Origin: Desmodus rotundus
Taxonomy: Eukaryota > Chordata > Mammalia > Chiroptera > Phyllostomidae
Assembly (NCBI RefSeq): GCF_022682495.2
Contig: NC_071389.1
Location: 61,464,239 to 61,528,238, forward strand
Length of the DNA: 64,000 nucleotides
Direction: 5' to 3'
Made by a program: the position numbers and the translations under genes. Position 1 is the first letter of the stretch, and each line of letters starts with the position of its first letter. Under the pieces are notes generated by a model. It saw only the letters and a program-made list of their open reading frames with translations, was not told where the DNA came from and searched no databases. Positions 54,061 to 64,000 of this stretch are shown piece after piece.

Positions 54061-54254
54061 GGGGTACAGGGGGAATCGTGACGTGCACGACTTTTCAGGC
54101 CCGAGACGTGAACCTTCTCTTAGGCCTTCCAGTTTCACAGAATTGCTATGAAATTAATAAAGTGTTGGCTAGACTCCTCTAGACTGGGTGCTGGGACGTA
54201 AAGAGCCCTGGAAATCTCTTAGAAGAAACAGGACCAGAAACACTTGCGGTAGTG

Positions 54255-54668
54255 ACAAGGAGTCTGTGCCTGGCCAAACTTTAGTCAGGCTCCTAAACTT
54301 TCTCCCAGGCTCATTTGTGAATTTCCTTAGTAAAACTCAGTTTTAGCAAGAACTCTGCCAAGTCTGTTTACCAGAACCTCCCTCCCCCCAACACACACAC
54401 CCTCAAAAATCTAATGGGGTTTCTCATCTTCCATCATCCCTCAGGTGATGTCTGGTCAGCCTGGCCTGTTTTCAGCTGGGTACGTTTAGCCAGAACTTCC
54501 TTCACCCCTGTTGTTTTTCATCCACTGGACCGCACCAAATTTAGAGTTGATCCCTGTCTCTCTCCCCCACGGTGAAATCCCATTGCAGTGGTCCCCATAA
54601 CTATCTCTCTGGTCCTGAATAAAGTCTGCATTACACCTTTAACAAGTGCCATTGAATTCTTTTTCTTC
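54255..54668 (+). repeat. Solo LTR of ERVL/MaLR type
   Basis: From about TGTGCCTGGCCAAACTTTAG through AAACTCAGTTTTAGCAAGAA, the polyadenylation signal AATAAA at 54618-54623 (CCTGAATAAAGTCTGC) and CATTGAATTCTTTTTCTTCA at its end, as in old mammalian LTRs. No internal retroviral sequence was seen beside it. Confidence 0.6.
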
Positions 54669-55269
54669 AAGAATAGACCTCCAACCATAACCCTTTTTTT
54701 AATTATTTTTTTAAATCAAACCTGAGTTTACTCCTTATCAGAAATAGATCAGGAACTTTGATTAACTTAAATTACAACCACTTTGGATATATTTTAATAG
54801 ATTTTGGGGATGGGTAAGTTTGTAAAAATTACTGAATTTTCATAACAGTTAATTCCCCAAGTTACATCAGGAGTTGTCAGACCCTTTACAAAATCTTTTT
54901 CAAATCCTAAACTAGTTTGCATGGATAACTTATAAATGGAAATACCTTTTCTTGCAGTGGGCTGCAAGAATTGTACGCTGTACATTAACCTGAATCCCAA
55001 GTGTTGTGAACAAAGTAGATACGCAAAAGGCTACAACTGACACACTCAATTCGCAGGTGCAATTTGGAAAATATAATTTAATCTCTAATGCCCCTATGCC
55101 TCCACATGCTTTAACACCATTTCCTTACAATAACAGTGAAGTCATCTTGACAATGGGAATTTGAAATGCTTGATTTTTCAGAGACAACCTAAACTTTGGA
55201 GAGGTTCGCAGGTATAAATGATACCCCTAACTTAGCCCTAGATTTGACTTACGTACACACGTCAGTAGA

Positions 55270-55445
55270 AAAAGCAATGCTTTGCACTCAAATGGTGGGG
55301 GCTCAAATTCCCTTCTGTTCCACCTATTGAGTGACTCAGGGAATTACTTAACCTCTTCACCTCCCTGTTCCTTCTGCGTATAGTCCGTCTAACAATAGGA
55401 TGCAGGCAAGCGTTCATTACTGTGTCTGGCATATTTTATGTGATA
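55270..55445 (+). repeat. MIR SINE
   Basis: GGGGCTCAAATTCCCTTCTG, TGACTCAGGGAATTACTTAA and TACTGTGTCTGGCATATTTT match MIR. Confidence 0.65.
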
Positions 55446-55499
55446 TTAATGTTGCTTTTTGGAGGGGGTCTAAATTAGTGAAAGAATCAACCATATTCA

Positions 55500-55840
55500 T
55501 GAATTGCAAGACAAAAAGATGTAAATTCTCAGCAAGTTTATTTATAAATTCAACCTAATATCAATCAAAATTCCAGCCAGCTGTTTTGTAGAAATTGCCA
55601 AGCTGATTCTAAAATTCACATGCAAATACAAAGAACTTAGAATAAACAAACAATTTTTTAAAATAAGGACAAAATTGGAGGACTTATCCTATCTGATTTC
55701 AAGACAGTTTGGTATGTGTGTACAGCCATATAGAATATATGGAGACAATGGAACAGGCTACAGAGTCCAGGAATAGATTCACATATGTATATATATCAAT
55801 TAATAGATTTTTGACAAAGGTGCCAAAAACAAGGTAACGG
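55500..55840 (+). repeat. Old L1 ORF2 fragment
   Basis: CAATCAAAATTCCAGCCAGC, GGACAAAATTGGAGGACTTA and TGACAAAGGTGCCAAAAACA are L1 ORF2 phrases; frames are broken. Confidence 0.7.
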
Positions 55841-56574
55841 GAAAACTTAAACCTTAGCAGTCAACATAGCCATACTATTGACTTCAATGAATATAATGAC
55901 ACCAGGTCAAAAGGAAGACAGAAACTCTGCAGAGTCAAAGGTTAAGGTCAACATTTCGGAAGTATGACAGGAGCACATCACAGACGCAGTTAAAACCTAA
56001 GTAGTCAGCTGGCTTGTAATTGTCACGGTACAAGTGTATGTGCCTGGCCCTGCTGGCAACTAGTTCATGCAAATGCAATAAAGATGAAGAAGTTCGTATA
56101 CATACTAATCCAAGGAATGGCATTTCAAGAAATAACAAGTTTTGCAAACAAAACTCCCTAAATTGGTGATTTCAACATATTTTTATGCGATACTATTGAA
56201 CTTGCTAGGACACCCAAGTGTTACATTATCTGAGTACTACCCAGTCACGTTTGCTGCATTTTCCAGTGTTTGAATATTCACTAAATAACATAGTTCTTTG
56301 CAAACAGACAAGATATTTTCATTGTTAAAAATGTAAATGAGAATTCCGGGCCAGGAATGGTGGAGCAGGTAGACTCTGTCCTTGTCTCCTCCCACAATTA
56401 CGTCAAATTTACAACTAAACTATAGAACCACCATTACTGAGAACCACCTGCAGACTAGCTGAACAGAATTCCTATATCAAGGATACTAAGAAGTCACGTA
56501 GAGATGGGTAGGAGGGTCAGAGACATAGAATGGGCAGGTCCCATATCCATGGTGTGGTGATTAAGAATTGGAAG

Positions 56575-56790
56575 GGATCCCTGGCCAATGTGGCTCAGTT
56601 GGTTGGAGTATTGTCCCATAACCAAAGGGTTTCAGGTTCAATTCCCAGTCAGGGCACATACCTAGGTTGCAGGGTTTCAGCTGAGGTCCAGGTGCGTAAA
56701 AAAGGCAACAAATCAGTGCTTCTCTTCTGCATCAATGTTTCTCTCTCTCCCTCCCTCTCTCTCCAAAGCAATGAAAAATGTCCTTGGGTG
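56575..56790 (+). repeat. Ves SINE inside the HAL1-like element
   Basis: CCCTGGCCAATGTGGCTCAG head, GGTTCAATTCCCAGTCAGGG and CT-rich tail; possible target repeats AGAATTGGAA (56564-56573) and AGAATTGAAA (56791-56800). It was inserted after the LINE. Confidence 0.9.
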
Positions 56791-57360
56791 AGAATTGAAA
56801 AAGAAAAAGAACTGGGAGAGATATCTCTGCAGGGGTCCTCCCTAAGGAGCAAAAAGTCCCAGCCTCACACCAGGCTCCCCAGCCTGAGGCAGCAATGCTA
56901 GGGAGAAGGGTACCCACAACATCTGGCTGTAAGAACCAGTAGGGATTGTGACCTAAAAAGACAAAGGGCTGCTAGAGACAAAGGCGCTGCTCTTAAAGGG
57001 CCCATAAAGAGACTTACAAACTCACTTGCTGTCATCCTCAGTGCAGAGGCAGCAGCTCCAAAAGAGCCAGGACATGCAGGGAAGAACTAAATTGACTAAC
57101 TTCAGGGCAAGGGCTGGGGGGCAGGGGCTGGGGCAACTTTCTCTAGGGACAGAAGCAGTGGCATATGTTTTCCATTAACCTGGTAACACCTCTGCCCAGC
57201 CCTGCCTGATGACTCCCAACCAACTTGCAGACTTGGCTGGAACTTCTTTTAGTGGCTCCCCATACAACAGGCTTACTCAGCTCATGCCACAGACTTTCCC
57301 AATATCTCTCAAAGATCTACAAACACCAAACAAGCCACTGTGTTCCTTGTAGCTCTTGCT

Positions 57361-57600
57361 AAGTGGTCCCATGTCCACCAAAAGCAACAACTGGTCTCAA
57401 CTTTCATTGTAACTCCCATCGAGTGGCTCCAAGCCTGGCATAAGCAGTGGCCAGTCTTGGCTGGGAACTTAAGTTCAATGAAGTGGCCACAAACCTGGCA
57501 CAAGTGGTGGTTGACTTTGGCCTGCACTGGAGACTCTCTCAAGAGGCTTCCAGACTCAACGACTTCATGGCCAGCTTCAGACCAGACCAGAGCACCACCA
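57361..57600 (+). repeat. Four degenerate 60-bp tandem units in the LINE 5' region
   Basis: Units start at 57361, 57421, 57481 and 57541 with (A/G)AGTGG(T/C)(C/T)C-like openings and, in the two middle units, CCTGGCA(T/C)AAG. A possible fifth weak unit follows at 57601. The 60-bp period is 20 codons, and the plus frame stays open across all four. Confidence 0.7.
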
Positions 57601-59673
57601 AACCAGCTCCACAGTGACACACCCTAAAGGTGGTCTCAGCAGGCACCAGAGCCTTGCTGAAGTGACTCTTACTCTGTAGGGTTTGCTCCACACACAACAG
57701 TTCATTTGCTGGAGTCATGGACATCCCTCACAGCCAGCAAGCCAGAGGTCAATCCCACTCACTGACATGCCAACAGCAATCAAAACCCAAGTACATAGGA
57801 GGGAACACACAACCCACACAGGGTACACCCCTGGAGCACTTGGCTCAGGGAAACTGCATCACAGGGCCCCACAGGACACCTTCTACAAAAGACCACTCTG
57901 TCAAGGCCAGAAGATGTCACAGATCTACCTAATGCATAGAAACAGAGAGTCAGCCAAAATGAGAAGACAAAGAAACATGTCCCAAATGAAAAAACAGGAC
58001 AAAACTGTAGAAAAGGAACTAAATAAAATAGAGACAAATGATTCACAAGATATAGAGTTCAAACACTGATTCTAAGGATGCTCAAGGAACTTAAGGGAAG
58101 AATAGATAAACTCAATGAAAACATCAACAAAAAGATAGAAAACCCCAAAAGAGCCAGTCGGAACTGAAAAATACAATAACTGAAAATTTTTAAAAATACA
58201 CTAGAGAAAATCAACAGCAGATTCGAGTGAGAAAGGATCAGTAAGCAATCTGGAGACAACACAGTGGTAAACACCCAGTTAGAACAGCAAAAGAAAAAAG
58301 AATTTTAAAAAATGAGGATAGTTTAAGGAAACTCTAGGTTGACATCAAACAAAGCAACATTCACATCTTAGGTGCACCAGAAAGAGAAGAGGGAGGGCAA
58401 GGGACCAAACGCCTTTTTGAAGAAATAATGACTGAAAATAATGACTGAAAGAACTAGACATACAAGTCCAAGAAGCACAGAGAGTCCCAAACAAGATGTA
58501 CCCAAAGAGGCTCGCACAAAGACACATCATAATTTAAATGCCAGAGGTTAAAAACAAAGAGACAAATCTTAAAAGTAGCAAAAGAAAAGCAGTTACTTAT
58601 GTACAAGGGAGCTCCTATAATACTATCACCTAATTTCTCAACAGGAATTTTTCAGGCAAAAAAGGGAATAAATGAAACATTCAAACTGATGAAACACAAA
58701 GATCTATAGCCAAAATAACTCTACTAGCAAGACTATCACTTATAATTCAAGGAGAAATAGTTTCCCGGGCAACAAAAAGCTGAAGGATGTTGTCCCCTTT
58801 AAACCAGTATTATAACAAATGTTAAAGGAACATCTTGAAGTAGAAAGGAAATGATAAAAGCAGTGTGGAGTTACGTCAGAAAATTTAAACCAGAACTGCC
58901 TTGTGATCCAGCGATTCTACTTCTGGGAATTCATCTGAAGAAACCCAAAACACTAATTTGAAGGAATATATGAACCACTATGTTCATTGTAGCATTTTTT
59001 ACAACAGCCAAGATTTGGAAGTGACCCAAGTGTCCATCAATACATGAGTAGATAAAACAACTATGGTACATTTACACAATGGAGTACTACTTGGCCATAA
59101 AAAAGAAGAAACTTTTACCCTTTGCAACAACATGAATGGATCTGGAGAACAATATGTTAAGTAAAATAAGCCAATCAGAGAAAGACAGTTACCATATGAT
59201 CTCACCTCATATGTGGAATGTAATTAACAAACTGAACTATCAAGAAAAATAGAGACAGACTCATAAATAGAGAGCAGCTGATAGCTCGAGGTGGGGAATG
59301 AGGTGGAGGGATCAAGCTAAAAAGAGAAAGAACTCATGGACAGGGACAACAGTGTGGTGGTTGGGGTGGGGGGAGGGGGGGAGGTGGAAGAGGGCATGGG
59401 GGATAAATGGTAATGGAAAAATATGAAAAATAAAGAAAAAATAAAATACTATGAACAGAAAAAAGAAAGGAAAAGATAAAAATATGAATAAGAAAATAGA
59501 AGAAAAAAATTCTCACTGAAAAAGGCAAACACTAAAAGCAGTGGATCAAGTAACTATAAAGCTAATACAAAGGTTAAAAGAAAAAAAGTAGGAAGATTGC
59601 ATGTAATTACTAAGATAAATTTAAATACATCCACACTCAAGAAGTAAATAATGATAAAAATAAACAGAGAGGG

Positions 59674-59731
59674 TGAGTAAATATCATAGTGATTTTAGAA
59701 TGTGAGTAAATATCATAGTGATTTTAGAATG
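59674..59731 (+). repeat. Perfect 29-bp tandem duplication
   Basis: A unit beginning TGAGTAAATATCATAGTGAT occurs at 59674-59702 and again at 59703-59731 without a mismatch, indicating a recent event in A-rich sequence after the LINE. Confidence 0.95.
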
Positions 59732-60089
59732 TGTCTAAATTTAAGCAGCCATCCACTTAACATAGCTTGGTGTATATGAAGCCTTCTGCAAAACCCTGTG
59801 CGCTTCAGAGTAGCATAGCTGGGCTGAAAGTCTCAGGTAGCACAGGGATTAAGCCCCGTACATGATGCCCCTATCTTTCCCCTTTCTGTCTCTTTACATT
59901 TATGCCACTGATTTGCCTTCCACCTTAATTCCATCTCTTTTTTTTTCCATTAAAATGTTTATGTATTCAACACATATATTCAACAAGTATTTATTGAGGA
60001 CCTCCTATATTCTAGTAAAGATATTAGGTACTATTGATAGAAATATGAATAAAATATAAGCCCTGCTCTTAAATATCTTAGAGTCTAGA

Positions 60090-60690
60090 AGATAATGTTT
60101 TTTTTAATTTTGAGAAAATTTCAAATACAGTCTAGTCCAAGAAAGCAAATACTAATCCCACTTAATACTCACATCCCTTAAATTCAACAAATTTTACATT
60201 TCATTTTGTTTCTAGTCTTTATATTTTATAAGACATGACATAATAAAACATTATAAAGTTAACCATGCCTTTCCAAATGCAACCTTCTGTCACAAATTGG
60301 TGTGAATCTCAGTCCATTTGTAGTGTTTTTTTCACATACATGTATCCATTACATAGAAATCATTCGTGCATGTTTTTGTACACAACGATGGCATCGCTCT
60401 GCCCATAATCATCAACATTTACCTCCTGGTTTTGATTCTGAGCTACATCCAGGAGAGTTTATTTACCTTAGCAGCTTTATGCTAATTGCTTGACCATACC
60501 ATATCACTCTATCTATTTTCCTGCTAATGGGCATTTAGGTTGCTTGCATCTTTCACCATTACAGAAAGATTCTCCAGTGAACATCTATGAATCATTTCAT
60601 CGTGCACATGAGTAAGTGTTCCTCTAAGGTAAGTATCCGCAGTAGAGTTGCTGGATTATAGAATATCTGCATTTTCAGTTTTAATAAACA
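60090..60690 (-). repeat. Old L1 3' UTR fragment, antisense
   Basis: TGAGAAAATTTCAAATACAG, GGGCATTTAGGTTGCTTGCA and GAGTTGCTGGATTATA are reverse-complement L1 3' phrases. Confidence 0.6.
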
Positions 60691-60734
60691 CTGCCCAATA
60701 AATACTCTCGGAAGCGATCGTTTCAAATCATTTA

Positions 60735-61380
60735 ACGAACATTTCCGGTGCACCTTCTACACGGCAGGCGTAGATTTAGGCACTGGGGATACATCAGTAA
60801 AAAAGACAAAAATCTCTGTCCTTGTTGAGTTTACATCTTAGTGGACAAAGTCAATGACCACAGTAAGAAAATTACAGAGTGTGTCAGAAGGTGATAAATA
60901 CTATGGGAAAAAATAAATCAGGGAAAGGAGAATCAGGAGTGAACAGCTGCCATTTTTAAATAGAGGGGGGGTAGGCCTCGTTGGGAAGTTAACATCTGAG
61001 CACAAACTTGACGGTATCTGTTTCAAGTGTTCCCGAGAGAGGGACTGGCCAATGCAAAGCGGGAGTGTGCCTGCTTCGTCTGAGTAAACCCTCAAGGAGG
61101 ACAGCGTGTCCGTAGCAGCGTGAGCCCGGGGAAGGAACAGGAGGAAATGAAGCTAGAACCCACGGCCAGGTTATGCCGGACACTACAGGCCACTGTGGGG
61201 ACTTCAGATTAGACACGGAAAGAAATGGGAGCCGCTGGAGCATTCTGAGCAGAAGATGGGCATGATTTGACTTCTGATTTAAAAATGTGTCCATCTTGCT
61301 GCAGTACTGAAAACATTTCCCCGAAGGGTAAAAGAGGGAAGCAGAGTAGTCAAGGATAGCTCTCAGTTTTTGCCTGAGCA
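60735..61380 (+). repeat. Ancient mammalian dispersed repeat (family uncertain)
   Basis: GATTTAGGCACTGGGGATAC, AAAATCTCTGTCCTTGTTGA and GAGCCGCTGGAGCATTCTGA; same group as the copy at 23.11 kb and in the same orientation. Confidence 0.55.
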
Positions 61381-62394
61381 ACCATGAAATCGGAATTGCC
61401 CTCCGCGGAGGTGAGGAAGAGAGCAGGTCAGCGGGGAGGCATCAGTGCACAGCGCTGCGTGTGGTTCACGCGGCTGCTGAGTGTATCTCAGCCCAGCTGT
61501 TGGAGGCTACTTGGCTTGGTCTTATTTTCACTTCCTTCACAATCTGATAATTCTGTAAAATATAGTTCAAATAAATTGCTAGAAAAAATGGAATGAAGAC
61601 ATTTAAAATACTACTCTCAATTTCGTCGATGCATATCAAAGTAATTTTCTATCAAATTGCTATCAAGTTTTAAAACACTTCAATTTCTGTACTTCCTTTG
61701 CCGCAGACAAGTAACAACTATTTCAGGGACTGGTGGGCTAGTAATGTGTATTTCCTGGCTGGCTCTGATACCAGCGACACCCTTTGGATAACTCTGCATT
61801 AGAAATCCTGCTGGACATGTCTAGTAGACTGCTGAATATTCAAATCTACCTTTAATCATCACCAAAGGACAGAGGCAATGTCTATAAATTCACTTGGAAC
61901 ATGATTAAAGATTAAATCTGGTTCAACAACTAACTATTCATTAAGTGTGTGCCTCATTTGAGACACTGTGCTGGCCATATACCTAGCAGAAATAGGGAAA
62001 AACTGATTTCTGTTAACAAACATGCATTCTCTCTATTTACATTTGAAATAATTTATTGAACATAGTTTTCCAAACTAGATAATTTACTGGGAGCACATTG
62101 AACTGTTTAAAATTTAGATATTAAAACTGGCTGAACTCAGCGATGGGAGCATTATCTTTTGATTGAACCCCATGACTTGTAGCCTCACATGACAAAAATG
62201 TTTAACACAGATTTTCTTTGAAATCTGAAGCTGCCTGCTTGGTAGAGGGAATTCATTTTCTCTCTCTCCTGCTATGGGAGTGGTTCCCTGTGGAAACCCA
62301 AACCAATGGACAACCTATTTTCTTCTCATTACTGTGAGGCTTCATTTCTCTTGAAGAATACCCCCTAAGATAGCAACATGGTTGCTCTCCCCTT

Positions 62395-62515
62395 CATCTG
62401 GCCTGATTATCATCCCAGATTTTGCAGATGTAAAACTGAAATATAGAGAGTTTAATAGCTTGCCTGATGTCACGTATCTGGCAAGTGACAAATTTAGGCT
62501 TCAGCATAATATTCT
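62395..62515 (-). repeat. MIR fragment, antisense
   Basis: ATTTTGCAGATGTAAAACTG and TAGCTTGCCTGATGTCACGT follow the antisense MIR core. Confidence 0.5.
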
Positions 62516-63419
62516 AACTTTAAGGACAATATTATTTGAGTGACTCCACTTCAAAAATATTTAAAGCGCCCTCATGGTAGTAATCATTACATGTGTAGAA
62601 CTGAGATTGCCCCGGCTCTCGACGTCTGCGGGTATTGTATTAACAGGGCTGTGGCCACTGTACAATGACTCTTCCACCACCAACTGCTAAAGTATACAGC
62701 CTGCAGATCACCTGTAGGGCCCTGCTTTTCCTTCCAGAGAAATCAGCAATTCAGGGTTGGGCAGCGGGGGGTGGAGGGGGTCTGTGTCTTCTTTAGTCTC
62801 CATTAGACTCAAATTCAGTACAGAAATGGCTAAGAATGCCTTTCTCCTCACTTTAGTGTTGCCTGTATTCCAATTTCTTATTGAAGTTTTAGTCTTTTTT
62901 TCTAGAAATGCCACATTTTGTCCTCTCCTCCCAAATCTAAGCTTCGTTCTCAAGTTGGGCTTTCCTGTCAGTTTTCTAGTTTCTGAAGGCAACCCTCTTC
63001 TGGGATGCCCCTCAGTTCCTCATGCAACAGGGTGCGATAGGTTCCCCAGGCAGATTGTCGAAATCCCAGCAGTTTAGGACTCAAACAGGGAAACTTCCTT
63101 CCCTACCACCCTCCCTCCCTCACGAGCATGCTGATGCAGACAAACAAAACAGAACAGCTCCTATTCTGCTTCCCCAACTCTTACTTTCTGAGCTACTATT
63201 TTTTTTAAATCTCCAAATAGACATCCCCTGGAGGTGTCTCTAAAGAAAAGATAATGAAAGGCTTGATGGCTCAGCCAAATCACAAGATTATAATCTTTAC
63301 TTCCTCAAATCTGACTGCAAAGCATCATGGATTTTTTTAAAGAAAAAAAATTATTTGGAAAAATACAAGGAAGGTTTTGTTAGAGAGCTTCTTCTAAATT
63401 TGCTTTAAATGTAGTCAAC

Positions 63420-63710
63420 ACATATTTTATTAAATATCCATGTCAGACACTGTGCTAGACAGTGGAAATATAAAGGAACGAGACACCATCCTCACCCTAA
63501 AGTCCAGTGGGAAAGACATCCATATAAACAAGCCATTGCAACACGATGAGTTCTTGCTATAGTGGACAGAGAAAAGAGTGACTAACTCTGTTGGGTGCCT
63601 GTATGCCTTTACAGAAAGGTGATATTTGAGTTGGATCTTGAAAAATAAATAGGAGTTTATCAAGTAACGAAGATGAAGAAAGGGGTCTTAGAGTAAGGTG
63701 GAGGTGGAAG
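63420..63710 (+). repeat. Ancient mammalian dispersed repeat (family uncertain)
   Basis: TCAGACACTGTGCTAGACAG, CCTCACCCTAAAGTCCAGTG and GGTGATATTTGAGTTGGATC, related to the 40.63- and 60.74-kb copies. Confidence 0.5.
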
Positions 63711-63759
63711 TAGAAATAGCAAGATGGACAGATGCACAGATGTGAAAGATACAGCACGT

Positions 63760-63775
63760 GGGGGGGGGGGGGGGG
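63760..63775 (+). repeat. G16 homopolymer
   Basis: Sixteen uninterrupted G after AGCACGT. Confidence 0.9.
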
Positions 63776-63944
63776 TCAAGGGCTCCGTGTAACCAGAGCT
63801 CTGCCTCTCAGCCTGGGACCTGCAAGCCCCTGGGCTATGTAGCAGCATGCTGTGGAAAAACACAGAATAAGCATGTCATAGCTGCCTGGGGCTTCACTAA
63901 GTGTTTTTAATTTCACATCAGTTTTAGTTCATAGTGTTTTAGAC

Positions 63945-64000
63945 ATGTTTTCAGTTTTATTGAGATATAATGACATATGACATTTTATAAGGATTTTAGG
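63945..64000 (-). repeat. Start of an antisense L1 3' end
   Basis: CAGTTTTATTGAGATATAAT is the reverse complement of the common L1 3' terminus; the element continues off the window. Confidence 0.55.

Larger units (their letters stand above)
56345..59460 (+). mobile_element. HAL1-like/ORF2-deleted L1 with 60-bp repeats in its 5' region
   Basis: Starts near AATGGTGGAGCAGGTAGACT, a LINE 5' UTR-type opening, and is interrupted by a Ves SINE. Next come 60-bp degenerate repeats (57361-57600), an ORF1 remnant (SQIYLMHRNRESAKMRRQRN at 57.9 kb, then coiled-coil and RNA-binding segments in shifted frames to about 58.85 kb), and a jump straight into the L1 ORF2 tail and 3' UTR (ACAGCCAAGATTTGGAAGTG at 59.0 kb), with an AATAAAGAAAAAATAAAA end. 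Most of ORF2 is absent. Ends are approximate. Confidence 0.75.
54669..64000. other. Intergenic DNA upstream of MCOLN3
   Basis: No exon of a neighbouring gene was recognised (in human the next gene to this side is DNAI3/WDR63). Holds MIR, L1 and HAL1-like copies, ancient dispersed repeats and a G16 run. The stretches 54.7-55.27, 55.85-56.34 and 61.4-62.4 kb, and 62.5-63.4 kb, show nothing recognisable. Confidence 0.7.

Noticed and set aside
53046..54138. Open frames of 91-253 codons in the MCOLN3 CpG island
   Set aside because: Same composition effect; none resembles a known protein and MCOLN3 coding starts at 50670.
59674..59731. CRISPR-like direct repeat
   Set aside because: Only two abutting units with no spacers, in a eukaryotic genome; a simple tandem duplication.

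Overview
This is a piece of a mammalian nuclear genome, almost certainly from a bat of the yangochiropteran (Ves SINE-bearing) group. The main evidence is ten copies of a tRNA-derived SINE with the box-A/box-B core, the CAACCACACATTGATG stretch and the CT-rich tail typical of bat Ves elements. HAL1/L1 LINEs and a mariner copy are also present. The genes have long introns, GT-AG splice sites and CpG-island promoters. Species cannot be read from the window.

The window carries the head-to-tail mucolipin pair MCOLN2-MCOLN3, both on the minus strand. MCOLN3 (TRPML3) is complete. Twelve coding exons between 50670 and 19873 join in frame, with consensus splice sites, to 1662 nt, giving 553 codons plus a stop, the length I recall for the human protein. 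A non-coding first exon probably lies in the CpG island at about 53.05-54.05 kb. All landmarks I could number fall on the expected positions: pore NGDD 456-459, luminal His252/273/283, Ala419, Ile362 and C-terminal CCC 549-551. To its left, the CpG island at about 11.0-12.75 kb is the MCOLN2 promoter. It holds one intact first coding exon (11879-11955) resembling the long mouse isoform, and a second candidate first exon (11256 to about 11335) resembling the human N-terminus but without a start codon. The rest of MCOLN2 lies left of the window, so bases 1-11878 are its first intron.

Region by region: 1-11 kb is MCOLN2 intron 1, with Ves SINEs, MER5-like and hAT-like DNA-transposon relics, an ancient dispersed repeat and a 0.54-kb insert between 16-bp direct repeats. 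From 11-12.75 kb is the MCOLN2 promoter and first exons. From 12.75 to about 19 kb is the intergenic gap, mostly an antisense L1 with Ves SINEs in and around it. From 19.2-53.6 kb is MCOLN3, with L1/HAL1 insertions in introns 6 and 1, a mariner in intron 3 and an unexplained GC-rich block plus an LTR-like end in intron 7. From 54.2-64 kb is upstream intergenic DNA with a solo LTR, a HAL1-like element with 60-bp 5' repeats, and old LINE pieces.

TRPML2 and TRPML3 are related endolysosomal cation channels that can co-assemble. The tandem arrangement is the ancestral vertebrate one as I know it. No viral or microbial gene system is present. The less ordinary signals are the MCOLN2 first-exon arrangement, a 183-nt AG-free stretch at the MCOLN3 exon 4 acceptor, two LINE insertions sharing one target site, a twin-primed L1, and the 60-bp repeats of the HAL1-like element.
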